DNA of 64,000 nt from Akanthomyces muscarius (GCF_028009165.1 NC_079242.1:4898001-4962000); one strand, 5' to 3'. Positions 20,844 through 31,868 are shown, counted from the stretch's first letter. The notes: a model not told the origin generated them from the sequence alone. Translations and numbers: made by a program.

Positions 20844-23800
20844 GGAGGCGCCGTGTTGTGGGTGAATGCGACAAGGAAGACGGAACGCGCCGCTCTTGTC
20901 GCAAAGTCAGGCTTGACGTTATCAGATGCTTCGCGAACGGATGCGCGCGAAAAAGAGTTGGTGACTAAGGCCGCCAGAGAGTGGGTCTGAGTGGTGTGTG
21001 TCAAGCGTGGCGTGTGGCGTGAGTGGTGTGAGGCAGAAAGCGGAGACTGTGCTGCCTGTTGCTGACGTAACGAGAAGGCGCAATGGGATTGGACAGCAGC
21101 CAAGGGCGTACGTTAGCGGGTGTCACTGGGAAAGTGAAAGTGGCTCCCCCTGAAGTGGACAAGCCGTGTTGTGAGGCACAGGCCAAACAGTGAGTGGGTG
21201 GGCAGCTGGGCGTTGCCTGAGAGGCGTCGGAGAAGCGCAGAGTCAGAGAGAGAAGCTGGGCTCGAGAGGGAGTGATGATGAGAGAGAGGCTGCCTGCGGA
21301 GGACGCGACGGAGCAGAACGAGGGAGCTTGGGGCAGCGAGGGGAAACGAGGACCAGGAAAACAGAGAGGAGATCGAGCGCTAACGAAAGCCTCGAGTCAA
21401 ATTTTCTGGCGACAAAAATGAAGGCGAAGAAAAATAAATTATTAGGTGAGAGATGCCGGGGCAGGAGGGTGGTGAGAGTGAGGAGAATGAGGGAGGGAGA
21501 AGGCAGGCAGGCGGGTGGCGATGGGCAGGCGAGGAGAAAGGAGGAGGAGGAGGAGAGAGGGTGACGAGCTGTGTGGCAGAAGGATGGTTTGGGTTTGGGG
21601 CCTTGGGCTAGGCAGTGGTAGCGGGCAGCCTTGGGATGCAGCGAGCAGGCTAACAGCGCCTGCAAGTTGCCTGTACTGGTAGCTACGGCTAGGTACAGTG
21701 GGTTGAGCTGGTGTCAGTGGTTGACCCGGCAGGTGCGTGCAGGGAGGGAAGGAGCAAGGAGGCACAGTGCAGTGGACGCTACTGGGGCGGAGGCGGAGTG
21801 GGCTGCAGCCTATCGGGAGAAAAGCTGCGCAGCTTGACCGGGATACGGGCAAGGAAAAAGGAGTCCGACACCACTGGAGCGCGCCAGAGAAAAGGAAAAA
21901 ATTGGGTTTCGTTTGTCAAGAATGGGCCCCAATGACGGCGACAGTGACTTGGCCTTTCCCCCGGGGGCACTGCTGGCCTTGGCCGGCTGCCTGCGGGCAC
22001 GCTACCTAGCACGCGCTGTATTCAACGGGTGCTACAAGCCTGGAACATGCCCCTGGCAGGCAACAGGCTTTGTTGCCTGCCAGGGAGCGACCGCACCAAG
22101 CTGGAGGCGGGATTGGGCGAGACCTGGGCGCTGCGCTAGCCAAGGCCCAGCCAGCATATCAATAGTTTTGCTTCCTTTTTCATGTTTGGGCCAGCCAGTT
22201 GCCAGCCAGCCACTCGGAAACCAGCACTGATAAAAGCACAACCAGCTTACGTTTTTGCTTTCCTTGGTGGTGGAGTGGATTTTCTTGCACAGTGTGTTTG
22301 CCTGTGACGCCCGCTCGCTGCTGCTGCCAGTCGTGTTACAGGCCGCTCGATTACGTCCTGGCCAGCAGCGCTGACTGCCCTGTGTTTGTGTAACCCATCA
22401 AGTTTGTGTAGATGTGCAGTGTAGTCATTAAAGTAGACGAATAAAAATGCATCTGCGCCGTACTCCGTACACGGTAAACATTTCGACGCATCCGTGCCCG
22501 TCGCCCTGGCACGACGCAGCAAAAGCACTCCCGAGTTCCCGTCTCCGCGGCCAGGGCAGCTCCAAGCGCTACGCAAGGGGGGGACGCGCGCCCATGATGG
22601 CTGGCACAAACGCCCATATTGTTTCGACACTGTATGACGACGCGGGCGGATCGTGAGTAGCCTAGCGGACGGTAGAATGGCACGCAACGCTTTCCAAAGA
22701 GGTGAATGTTTTGATTCTTTGTGTAAATGAATTAATCTGGCCGCATCTGTCGTGGCGCTTACTATGGGAGAACCTTGCGGAAATGAAGCAATCTCATTAA
22801 CCATTCTTTCCGTCAACAGCCTTGTAGTAGCTCCGCCGTGAGATCTAGCAACGAAATACCACAAAATGAATCAAGGTTGACAGTGCGGCCAAAGTCAGCT
22901 ATTGGAATGCTGCACAGTGGGCAGCAAACCTTTCAACTCCAACACGCTGGCACATACCACGCCCGATTTTGGGGCGACAGATGCTGTTTCAGAGAAGCAC
23001 CCTGGCGACGCCCAAAACTCAGAGCGCCCTTGGCTCGGCTGTCTCTCGACGTGCACGCTGCTACGGATATACATGCAAATGGACCCTGAAAAGAGGCCAT
23101 GCTCGCCGTCTCAGCAGGTCTCGCATCTGCCGTGTCTACCAGCAAACATTGCTTCTCCCGCCGTCACCATCCTCCATTCCTCCTCCCCTTATCAAGCTTT
23201 GAGCGCTTTTTTTTTCGTCCTCCTCGTCGACAGCTTCCCGAGCTTGCCCCCAGCTCCGGTGAGCTCTTTTCTCCACGCCGCTAGCTCAAAGCTTTTTTGC
23301 CTTGTTCTTGGTCGCTGCAACTCTACTCCATTTTGCTGCCAGATTGGCGCAACGCTAGTGGAACTACTGGAGACTTTGTGGTTCCCCCCTGTCATTCCAG
23401 TCAATGCAGGCCTAAGGGCAAGCAAGCTCTGGCGACGACAGCTTCCGTGCTCTTTCAGCTAGCAGCTGCATCGACGTCTTTCGTGAATGCCGCATCACCA
23501 AATGATGCAAGTCGTAGAGCGAAATAAAGTGCTAAACACCATTGTATGTCGTCAACAATTGCGGCCCGTCATGTACAGTGCCGCCTCTCCCTGTGTCACC
23601 TATTTGATAGGGCCATGTGGCTTTATCAATCGGCAGAACGTCATGACTGGTGTAACAGATTCAATAAGTCCTCCGTCCGCACCGAGTGGTACGGATTATT
23701 GGGTGGCAGACGATGGCTCAACATGCTCTAGACTCAATGCAGCACATTGCTCATCAGGCCACCCGTCCATGGCCCTTCAAGTCCCGTACTCGCCGGGTCC

Positions 23801-24465
23801 CCACGCCACAGGCACGGTTGGTGGCTTCTGCAGTCTTTCCACAATCGGCGCCATTTTTCTTCTTCCGCGCCGACAAGTCAATAGCTGCAGCTAGTGAAAC
23901 CAGGCGGCTTACTTGTGGCACTAGCTGGCACGGCAGCGTCATGTATCTGTCTGCTCTGGCGTCGCTTTGTTGTACAGACAGCAAAGAGAAGTCGTGGGAA
24001 TACTGTCATGAGAATATTGTCATGATGAATTATTGTACCTTTATAAAGTCTGTTTTCGAATGCGTGCATGTGGTGTCCGATCTGTAATAATTTCAGTCAA
24101 CGGTAACTGCACTAGTTGGCAGTGTCTCATGGAAGTGCCAGTCGAGAAGCAGCACCTTGTAGAGATGTTTTGTTCAGACAGCCGCTCAACCGGTGAAAGA
24201 AAGAAAACAAAAGTTCTGAACAGTAGACAAGCACAATCCAAGCATCTGAACAAACTGCCAAAACTGGTACCGAAGCAAAAGTATTCAAAATGCCTCTGCC
24301 ATTTCAAACCATGATCCAGTGAACCACTACCCTACATGTGTATTCGGACCCACTTAATTTGTCGATACCTGATGCTGCTTTTTATCCACCATCAAATAAC
24401 CTGCCTCCAGATCCCCAACTACATCACCCCTCGTACGCATCGCCAGTACGAGGCAGCTTGCCGCC
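20844..24465. promoter_or_regulatory. 3.6 kb divergent intergenic region with a perfect hairpin
   Basis: Separates the minus-strand Ahc1-like gene from the plus-strand Alba-domain gene. From 20850 to about 21560 the + strand is purine-rich, meaning pyrimidine-rich on the coding strand of the Ahc1-like gene and consistent with a long leader. Pyrimidine-rich + strand DNA near 23150-23340 may belong to a rightward transcript. ORFs here have noise-like composition. A 15 bp perfect inverted repeat lies at 22051-22085. Confidence 0.45.
22051..22085. repeat. Perfect 15 bp inverted repeat with 5-base loop
   Basis: The left arm at 22051-22065 (CCCTGGCAGGCAACA) is exactly complementary to the right arm at 22071-22085, with loop GGCTT. 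It would form a very stable hairpin in DNA or RNA. It contains the word CAGGCAACAG, which is also the unit of the tandem repeat near 25151. Confidence 0.8.
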
Positions 24466-25155
24466 ATGCCTGCAGCCGAGATGGATCTCGCATCCAAAAA
24501 GCGCAAACCCTCCACATCCATCGACAACACCGCCAAGAAGCCGCGACCCGCAAACGACGCGACCTCACCACCACAGGCGCAAGACTCGCCGCTCTACAAG
24601 CCCCATGCCTCTGCCCTGCAGGCCCTCGCCGCCAAGTACGACGTCCTGCCCGCCTCCGTCATCTCCTCGACGCCGATCCGCAAGCGGCTCGTGCACATCA
24701 CGACGCATTTGCTGGGAACCACCGACGGACAGAACAAGCCCCGCGCCGTGCTGCTGTATGCGCGCACGGCCGAGGTCTGCAAGATGATTACCGTGGCGGA
24801 AAAGTGCAAGAGGCTGCTGGAGGAGCAGGGGCAGGCGACGTGGTATCAGTACAATCAGCTGTTTGACCTATCGAGGGAAGATGCGGCACGAGGGAAGAAG
24901 AAGGAGAAGAAGAAGAAGAAGAAGAAAAAGCGGGTGGTGGAAGAGACGGTGCTGCATGTGGAGGAGGCGGATGAGGAGGAGGAGGAGGACGACGAGAGCG
25001 ATGCATTCGAGACGATGCAGTCACGGTTTGAAAAAGCGGTGCTGCCCCAGGCGACGGATAGGACGACCAAGTCGCTGCGGATATTCCTGTCCACGACGGC
25101 TATTCCGGAGCTCAAGGCCAAAGAAGGTGTGACAGTGCAGACAAGTGTGCAATGA
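24466..25155 (+). CDS. Alba-domain protein, probable RNase P/MRP subunit (Pop6/Rpp25-like)
   Basis: Single exon of 229 residues. An Alba-like fold is visible: SPLYKPHASALQALAAKYD (N-terminal helix), VISSTPIRKRLVHITTHLLG, then PRAVLLYARTAEVCKMITVA and EKCKRLLEEQG. Eukaryotic Alba proteins of this type (Pop6, Rpp25) bind RNA in the RNase P and RNase MRP ribonucleoproteins, which process tRNA and rRNA precursors. After the domain come a run of about ten lysines (residues 150-161, encoded by AAG/AAA repeats) and an acidic run (residues 167-178), both low complexity. The stop codon lies in the first copy of a 10 bp tandem repeat. Confidence 0.75.
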   Translation: MPAAEMDLASKKRKPSTSIDNTAKKPRPANDATSPPQAQDSPLYKPHASALQALAAKYDVLPASVISSTPIRKRLVHITTHLLGTTDGQNKPRAVLLYARTAEVCKMITVAEKCKRLLEEQGQATWYQYNQLFDLSREDAARGKKKEKKKKKKKKRVVEETVLHVEEADEEEEEDDESDAFETMQSRFEKAVLPQATDRTTKSLRIFLSTTAIPELKAKEGVTVQTSVQ

Positions 25156-25220
25156 CAGGCAAGGACAGGCAACAGCAGGCAACAGCAGGCAACAGCAGGC
25201 AACAGCAGGCAACAACAGGC
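25151..25220. repeat. Seven-copy 10 bp tandem repeat
   Basis: Consensus AACAGCAGGC. Units start every ten bases from 25151; copies 3-6 are exact, and copies 1, 2 and 7 differ by one or two bases. The first copy overlaps the stop codon of the Alba-domain gene, so the array is the proximal 3' UTR. Confidence 0.85.
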
Positions 25221-25595
25221 AAGGGAAAGGTATAAATTTGGCTTATTAAATAGGGCTGCATCTTCTGGCGTTGGGCATAACCACTACTTGGCATAGGCAT
25301 ATCGGATCATGACTTAGATACCCATAACATTGAAGCTTTGATTTTTATTTCATATTTTCTCCCTCGCCATAGACATTTAGTCTCATACAGAGTATTCATA
25401 TAATATATCCAAAAGAACACAACAAGATGCGGTATAAATCCAATTCAAGAACAACGCCAACGAGCTATACATGGGTTAATGTGCGTAAATGCACCTTGTG
25501 TACGGATATTTCTGCCGTTGTAGCTTGGAAGCAGCCCCACCAAGCATACGATTCCTAGTTTTTCCCAATTGAAGCGGTCTATTAACCCCTTGAGC
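25221..25595. other. Convergent 3' spacer
   Basis: Rest of the spacer between the Alba-domain gene and VTC1; A/T-rich 3' UTR sequence with no gene. Confidence 0.4.
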
Positions 25596-26061
25596 TTAGT
25601 GGCCTCCCTTTTGCTTCTTGGAGGTGTCCATGATGCGCAGGACAAAGTTGACCACGACGGCGAGGAGCAGGATGATGGCTAGGACCGTGGGGCCGAAGCG
25701 GTCGTCGAAGCCGGCCTGACCGCGGACGCGTATCGACTTGGCGCGCCAGTGGTAGGTAACGAGGGCGTAGATCATGGTGAGCATGGCGACGCCGGTGAAG
25801 AGAAAGGCCGAGATGAAGGCGACGCGGTCGCCAAAGTTGAGCATGCCAATGGCCAGGGCGCCGATGACGACGGTGAAGTTGAGCCACGAGAGAAAGGTGC
25901 GCTCGTTGGCGAAGAAGACCTTGGGCTCGACGCGCGTGGGCAGGGCGATGCGCTTGCCTAGATGGTTCGTGGAGGTTAGCTGGAGGGGCTCTGGCGAAGA
26001 GCGATTTGGGAGAGGGAAGAGGGTTACCGGGCGCGGTCTGGAGAAGAGGCTGAGAAGACAT
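25596..26061 (-). CDS. VTC1: Vacuolar transporter chaperone 1 (VTC complex)
   Basis: Two exons, 26061-26028 and 25957-25596, give 131 residues, the normal length. VTC1 is the small membrane subunit of the vacuolar polyphosphate polymerase complex that makes polyphosphate from ATP and moves it into the vacuole. The DUF202-type core begins with [20 protein letters not shown], including the conserved Lys, Arg, Glu and Trp residues that line the channel. It continues with three transmembrane segments (about 36-53, 57-79 and 100-120) and the cytosolic link [11 protein letters not shown]. The first exon encodes only eleven full codons, and the intron acceptor is CATCTAG. Two CACGTGGGG boxes lie 440-490 bases upstream, suggesting control by a Pho4/NUC-1-type factor. 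Confidence 0.95.
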
Positions 26062-27353
26062 GATGACTTGGTTATGGAGGCTTTTGTGGCAAGTGTAATC
26101 GGGTTCGATGGAGGGGATGTGTGCGTCGTTTTGAAGTCGTTGCTTCGTCGAATGCTCGTTCGGAACGCAGCCGGAATGGACGAAAGCAGTTCCCCAAGAT
26201 GGCTAGAGGCGGGAGAGGATGTCGGTACTGATCGTCACTCGATGGACAGGCAGAATCGGCTCTGTAACCTGCTGGAAATAAACTGTCGCTATAATGGAGT
26301 TTGCCCGAGGGGAGAAGAGGAAGTAAGAGTATCACAGGCGAGGGGAAAAAAATTGCTTCCCTCGAGCAACTGCACAACGTTGGAGAATGGCGACCGAGAA
26401 CGAGGTTGAACCATGTCGTGCCCCACTGTTAGGTGGTGCGGCGCTATATCTGAGCTTCGCTACGCTCTCGAGGGCCGCATTGAGGTCTGGTCTGGGTGAG
26501 GCACGTGGGGGGCGTGGTTGGTGGTTGGCCGTCAGTCACGTGGGGCCGCGGCGCTGGTTAGCAAGCTTCGAGGCTGGCCGGCGATGGGCTGGTGCAGGGA
26601 TACTGGCTTGAAGGAACGGGGGCTATGAATAAATAGATTCATTACCAGCAGCACACATTATTTTTCCGAAGCCAATTAAAAGAAAATTGTCAATTGAAGC
26701 TTTGGTGATGGCTGTGCGGCTGCCGACTCTGGTCTCAGACTCGCGCTTGTTTACTTGCATCTTGCATATCATTGGCAACGCAGACAGAGGTTTGCACCCT
26801 AGCGAAAAAAAAGCTCTTCAAGACACTCAATTCACCTTGGATATCAATTGGCTTACCCCAGAAGCACTGTGACATTTGCATAATTATTCCAGTTTGTATG
26901 CTCCAATTGTAAAGCCATTCGCAGTTTGTGTAACAGTAGCTGGCCGCTACCGCAAACCCCTCCGCTCCATTCCCCTCCTCCAATCGTTATCGGCGGCTCC
27001 CAAAACTGGGTGCGCTAACTAAACAAGGCCGCCACCCAAACACAAACAAACAACCCGACTTGCAACTCCCAAACCGTCACGGCGAATCAATTCCACGCGC
27101 CAACACTCCTACCGTCGCGTGCCAGCCTACCTAAACGTTGGTTCTCCATCCTGGCGCACCGCTACTTTCTTCTTCTCCGTGTGTACCTAACATTGACAAT
27201 AGCTACCACGCATCTCTACGCCCCCTCCTTACCGCCTTGCGAATAGCACACTTTCTCACCGGCGCGATCCCCAAGTGACGACACTGTGTCTTTCTTCTAG
27301 TCTCCCGCATAAGTTTCCTCGACGCACGCGACGTCGCCTTTAATATCTTCAAC
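26062..27353. promoter_or_regulatory. Divergent promoter between VTC1 and the dynein light chain gene
   Basis: About 1.3 kb. The VTC1 side has paired CACGTGGGG boxes (26502 and 26537). The right side, from about 27120, is a pyrimidine-rich leader for the plus-strand gene starting at 27354. No coding exon is supported. Confidence 0.5.
26502..26546. promoter_or_regulatory. Two CACGTGGGG boxes
   Basis: CACGTG cores at 26502-26507 and 26537-26542, both followed by GGG and spaced 35 bases. CACGTGGG is the preferred site of yeast Pho4, and its Neurospora counterpart NUC-1 recognises CACGTG. Upstream of VTC1 this suggests induction in phosphate starvation. Confidence 0.55.
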
Positions 27354-28085
27354 ATGTCTACACCGGTATGAGGCTGGCTCCGAGGATTGTCTTAATTGCG
27401 ACCCTGTGTTTCCTTTTGGGCCCGTCTCGCTAATGCACGTCTCGGTCACAGCCCGTCGCCTTTAACCGCCTCAAGCAGATTGCCACCGATGTACGCCCCG
27501 AATCATGCCTGGCAGCGTCTCTTGGCCGGCAATTCCCAACCAGCCGAGAAAACCATTGCGTGCTAACTAGTTACGACAGGTGTGCAACAGCGCCATAGGC
27601 AACGCCGAGTTCTACGACCACGCCAAGACGGAGCAATGGAACTCCAACATTATTGTGAGAAAAGATGTCCTACGCGATGGGTGTACAGGAGAATCAATCT
27701 TGTCATCCCCGCAAGTGCAGGTTGCTAACGGTTGAAACAGAGCTCGATGCTCAAGGCCGTCATCTCGGAATCGACCCCCCAGGGCGCCAGCGCCCCCTCG
27801 TTCAAGTTTGCCTGCAACAGCACCATTGTGCAGCACCTGGTGCCGACGTCGTCGCTCAACAAGTCGCGTACCGGCGCCGACAGCAAGGACGAGCAGCCGC
27901 ACATCTCGACGAGTGCGGAGGCGACGGCCACTGACGGCAAGCCGCACGTGGGACGCCGCGGAATGCACAGCGCGACGGGCGCGTACTGGGACGAGAAGAA
28001 GGATGGCATGTGGACGTTCAAGTTTGACGGCGGTGAGGGCAAGGGCATGGACGTTGTGATTATGCTCATCTGGGTTGCGATTTAA
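27354..28085 (+). CDS. Dynein light chain, Tctex-1 type
   Basis: Four exons, 27354-27365, 27452-27490, 27580-27654 and 27741-28085, give 156 residues. The first coding exon has only four codons (MSTP). The family core is visible: VAFNRLKQIATDVCNSAIGN, then EFYDHAKTEQWNSNIISSML, a central FKFACNSTIVQHL strand and a C-terminal GAYWDEKKDGMWTFKFDGG with VVIMLIWVAI. Tctex-type light chains dimerise on the dynein intermediate chain and link cargo for retrograde transport on microtubules. An extra linker (about residues 82-112) between the core strands is longer than in animal proteins. Intron phases agree throughout. Confidence 0.92.
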
Positions 28086-30109
28086 ACACAATCATGGTTT
28101 CGATCACGACGGTACCTCTTTACGAATATACACAATATCGGCATTCGACAAATGACATGGTTTCTGTTCTTTCGTTCTGACATGGCACGGAGCATGATTG
28201 GCTAGTGAGTGAGTTTGGTGTATGACGAGCACTTATTTTATTGTTTCCCGTCCTTTGTACTTGCGGTAACATGGCAGAGGCGCATGTAATAGTCCTGGGT
28301 AGTGCGAATTGGCTACTTGCCATATTTATTTCTGTTGTCCCTCACGTGTCCCTCTTCGGTTGGCTACTGGGCATGCATTGCTACTCTAACCGGGACTGGC
28401 GTACGTAGGGCGCCTTTGTTGTCATGGCGTGCAGTGAAGTAGTCGATCCCGCTCCCGGGACAATCGGGGGAGTAGTGCCGGGTCGGCATGGGCTGCAGCC
28501 AATTCACCAAGAGGCTGCAGCAGGTCGCTGCCGCCATGGGCTCACTACGTAGCCAGTGGAGATGCTATCCCGTAGTTGCAGACGCAGTTCTGATAAGAAG
28601 CGGCCGACAGGATGATGGCTGGATATGAGTGGCTGTTCCGGCTGTCTGTGGCTCCATGAACTATGGGGAAGGGGACCCTTGACTGAAGCCATGACATCAA
28701 AAAGCTCCAGATTGGTTTTGAATTCTGTCACGTCTGCGTTTGATGGGTACATTACTAGGATGTCCAAGATTTATAACTGGAGAAGAGAGACAAACAAATG
28801 TGCAAAAGGACCCTGGAACGCCTGGGTGATCCTGAGCTAAAGTACCATGGTATGACGTACTTGCAGGGTTGGATCGGTCACGCGCCGTCCTGCGGCAGCA
28901 GGTCTGCCTTAGGTAGTACCTAACCAATGAACAGGTGGCAAGCGACAAACCCAGGCTATTGGTACCCTTACTTGAGCCTCAAAAACGTGGCAAAAAATCA
29001 GTCAACACTTGCATTCGTTTACTTTTCAGAGTACACCCTCGAATATTTTTTGCTGGAGGTTATTGGACCCCCAGAAGATTCCTTGGATCGACGGGTTTAA
29101 AAGGTCCAAGTCCCAGTATAAGGACGCTGGACGAATGAGAGTGGGAGCCATGACGCAAAAGCTGGGGCTTGAGCGACGGCCTCTCCACTCCAAAGGCCAC
29201 GATGGCAGCGTCGTCTGGTTGGCGAAGGGGACCACAACAAGTACCTAGGTAGGTAGGTAGGTACCACTTGGTGAGGCTGCAGTGGGTCAGATACAACTTG
29301 CAGGCGACTGTGACGTCCCTGTTCTGATGAGTAGTACAAGCAGTCGACGCAAGAGAAAAATATGCTCTGCTTCGGATCAATAAATGCGTGTCGAAACATA
29401 CGACACCTGCTGTCACGAGAATCAGGCAACGTCCAGGTTCTAGAAGAAAAAATGAGGCGGTGGCTGAATGCTCTGCATACGTTCTCGTTCATGCTGGCGG
29501 CAACATGGCAGCACTAAATTTGGCAACTTTGTAGGCAAAATTTAGTGGACGGTGTCGCCGTAGCCCACCCACACCTTCCGCTGAAAGGGCCTCGGTCGGG
29601 TGGTGGTGGTTGTTTGCCCGGACCTGGTACCTGTGAAGGGGAAAAAAATTAGCGGCCGTCCCTTGTAGGTACCTACCTTTCCGAACCCATTTCCATCTTA
29701 TAAAGAATCCGGTCGCGCCCTGACCGCCTCATCATTGTCCCGCTACCTCATCCATATCATCACAAACGTCCTCCACCACACACCGGTTGCGTATGAAGAA
29801 ACACTCGCCGATTGGGATCTTCTCTGGACACTCTTGGACGATCCCCCGCCTTGTACTACGCGAGCCGAACCACCTGAACACTTTTGTGTGTCTTAGCCAC
29901 CACACCACCCCTCGGCCTCTGTACGCCGCACGCGACGAGAGACGTACATCCAGTCCCCTTTGTTCGGTTGCCGAAACATCGCCGACTAAGACGGGTGCAG
30001 TATAAAGACGCGGTTTGCGGCCCGACACGAATCTGCCATTCAGAGAATCGGCCCTCAAAACCACTCCACGGCCATCACAGCCACCACTGCCCATAAAACA
30101 CCAGCAATC
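28086..30109. other. 2.0 kb intergenic region with TAGGTAC words
   Basis: Between two plus-strand genes. It contains an AGGT tetranucleotide run (29245-29264) flanked by GTAC and a perfect 12 bp palindrome GTAGGTACCTAC (29665-29676). Sequence after about 29700 looks like a promoter and pyrimidine-rich leader for the F-box-like gene. No coding exon is supported. Confidence 0.45.
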
Positions 30110-31093
30110 ATGGTCCAGTGGCTCGCCGACCCCACGGTCCACGCCCAGCGCACCGTCCGCGATGGCCTCCCGCCCAAGCGTCCCGCCCGCCGCGGCTACT
30201 CCGTCACCGACTTCCAAGGCGACGCCATGCCTGAATTCATAGCCGCTCTGCAGGCAGCCTCCATCAGCAGCAGCACAACGGCACCATCACCATCACCCTC
30301 GTCGTCCACCGCACACATCCCGACCGAGGCCAGCATTCCCGAAAACGCCGTCCTGCGCACCACGCCGCAGCCGCCGTCCGCGCCGCTGTCCACGCAGACG
30401 CAGCAGGCCCTCGTCTCGTCGCTGCGGCCGCAGCTCAAGAAGAAGCCGCCGCGCCGCTCGTACTCGGCCACGGACAAGGAGCCCGAGGACGCCGCGCTGG
30501 CGCCCAACCAGCCCCGGCCCACCGCCCACATGAGCCTGCTCGACCTCCCGCCCGAGCTGCACTACACGCTCTACGACTTCCTCGACCCCATCGACGCCGT
30601 GTGCCTCGGCCTCGCCCACTCCAAGCTCTACGCCATCCACCACCGCAAGAACAGCTCCGTGCCGCTGAGTAGCCGCTATAACGGCCCCAACGACCTCGAG
30701 TGGGTGTGGCGTGGCGTCCGCCACCTCGGCGCCGGCAGCAGCCGGTCGGAGCAGCAGCAGCAGCAGCAGCAGCAACAGGAGAAGCAAGAACAGCAGCAAA
30801 AAGAGAACGCGCTTGAGAAGCTGCGCGTCAAGGGCCAGGTGTACTGCCGCAAGTGCGGCATCTCGCGCTGCGAGCTGCACCGCCACCTCAAGAGCTGGAT
30901 GGGCGACGGGTACGAGTACTGCGAGATCAAGGAGCGCTTCGGCAAGCCGGCGCCCGACGGCGCCAAGTCGTACTGCTTCATGAGCTCGCCCAAGGACCGG
31001 AACCGCTGCGGCCGCCACGGCGGACTCAAAGCGAGCCCGTCGACGACGCCGGCTACGACACCGGCAGCGACGACCCGCGCGGCGTGGATGTAG
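30110..31093 (+). CDS. F-box-like protein with C-terminal Cys/His cluster
   Basis: Single exon of 327 residues. An F-box-like motif spans about 141-180 (SLLDLPPELHYTLYDFLDPI then CLGLAHSKLYAI); such domains bind Skp1 in SCF ubiquitin ligases. The N-terminal half is disordered and holds a duplicated motif: PARRGYSVTDF (25-35) and PPRRSYSATD (113-122). A nine-residue poly-Gln (215-223, CAG repeats) and a Gln/Glu-rich helix follow. The C-terminal region has YCRKCGISRCELHRHL and a later YCFMSSPKDRNRCGRH, a Cys/His set that could bind zinc. The tail is Thr/Pro/Ala-rich. The substrate is unknown. Confidence 0.75.
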   Translation: MVQWLADPTVHAQRTVRDGLPPKRPARRGYSVTDFQGDAMPEFIAALQAASISSSTTAPSPSPSSSTAHIPTEASIPENAVLRTTPQPPSAPLSTQTQQALVSSLRPQLKKKPPRRSYSATDKEPEDAALAPNQPRPTAHMSLLDLPPELHYTLYDFLDPIDAVCLGLAHSKLYAIHHRKNSSVPLSSRYNGPNDLEWVWRGVRHLGAGSSRSEQQQQQQQQQEKQEQQQKENALEKLRVKGQVYCRKCGISRCELHRHLKSWMGDGYEYCEIKERFGKPAPDGAKSYCFMSSPKDRNRCGRHGGLKASPSTTPATTPAATTRAAWM

Positions 31094-31783
31094 ACCCGGC
31101 TCCGGCGTGGTCCATGTGCCACACCATCTCATTGTTATAGCATCAGGCAGGATAGCACATATTGTTTTCGCAGGGGTTTGAGAGGTACGGCGTTGAGCAT
31201 TTTCCCCCTCGTTTGTTTGCATTTGGGAGGTTCGGAGCATTTTTGAACGATTTGAAGAAGGAGAAGAAGAAACGGTCACGATATATGAATACTAGATGAG
31301 ACGCCATGTTAGAAATGTCCATTATAAAGGACAAGATACAGGTAGAGAGAGGAATCTCTCACAAGAACCATATATACATATACCTTGTATGATTAGAGGA
31401 ATTGACGATGCATCTTGATCCGGGCCATAGAGTTCTAGTCTCGTGAATTTGCGCACCATTCAGTTCACTGTATGCCGGCTGCAAAGGCCAACGCCGTATA
31501 CACAGCGTCGCGTGGTGGTGTGTCTACGCCAGAATTGATGAAGCAGCCTCTCTTCCCTCCAAGAACGCCTCCTTTTGGCGTGACTGGCGTGCGTGATGCA
31601 CCTCGGCCCGGCACCCAAGCGCCACATGTGGTTTGCACCCTGTAGCTGGCACCCACACATGCGTGCCTGATGAACAAAGACGGCTGCACCCGTTTCCCGC
31701 CACCGCCAACCTTGCCTGTGCTCGGCGACACATTCGAGTACTTGTTAGTGTGAAATAAGGCAGCCGCTTTTCATACAAAAACA
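31094..31783. other. Intergenic region upstream of tRNA
   Basis: 3' flank of the F-box-like gene and upstream flank of the tRNA gene. No gene is supported. Confidence 0.4.
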
Positions 31784-31868
31784 TCCGGTATGGTGTAGTG
31801 GCTAACATCGCTCGCTCTCAAGAACTTGACGATCCGAGCAGCCCAGGGTTCGATTCCCTGTACCGGAG
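31784..31868 (+). tRNA. tRNA-Glu (anticodon CTC), with a 13-base intron
   Basis: The acceptor arm TCCGGTA pairs fully with TACCGGA. The D arm is GTGT/ACAT. The anticodon stem GCTCG pairs with CGAGC, and the T arm is CAGGG-TTCGATT-CCCTG. The anticodon loop reads CTCTCA before a 13-base insertion that begins one base 3' of the anticodon, the canonical position of nuclear tRNA introns. Anticodon CTC decodes GAG (Glu). The discriminator is G. A T run at 31882-31888 is a suitable Pol III terminator. Confidence 0.95.

Noticed and set aside
23099..23284. Short ORF beginning with a signal-peptide-like MLAVSAGLASAVS
   Set aside because: The rest is low complexity with no cysteine pattern and no supporting exon.
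24898..24930. AAG/AAA run considered as a microsatellite
   Set aside because: It is in frame and codes for the Lys-rich stretch of the Alba-domain protein.
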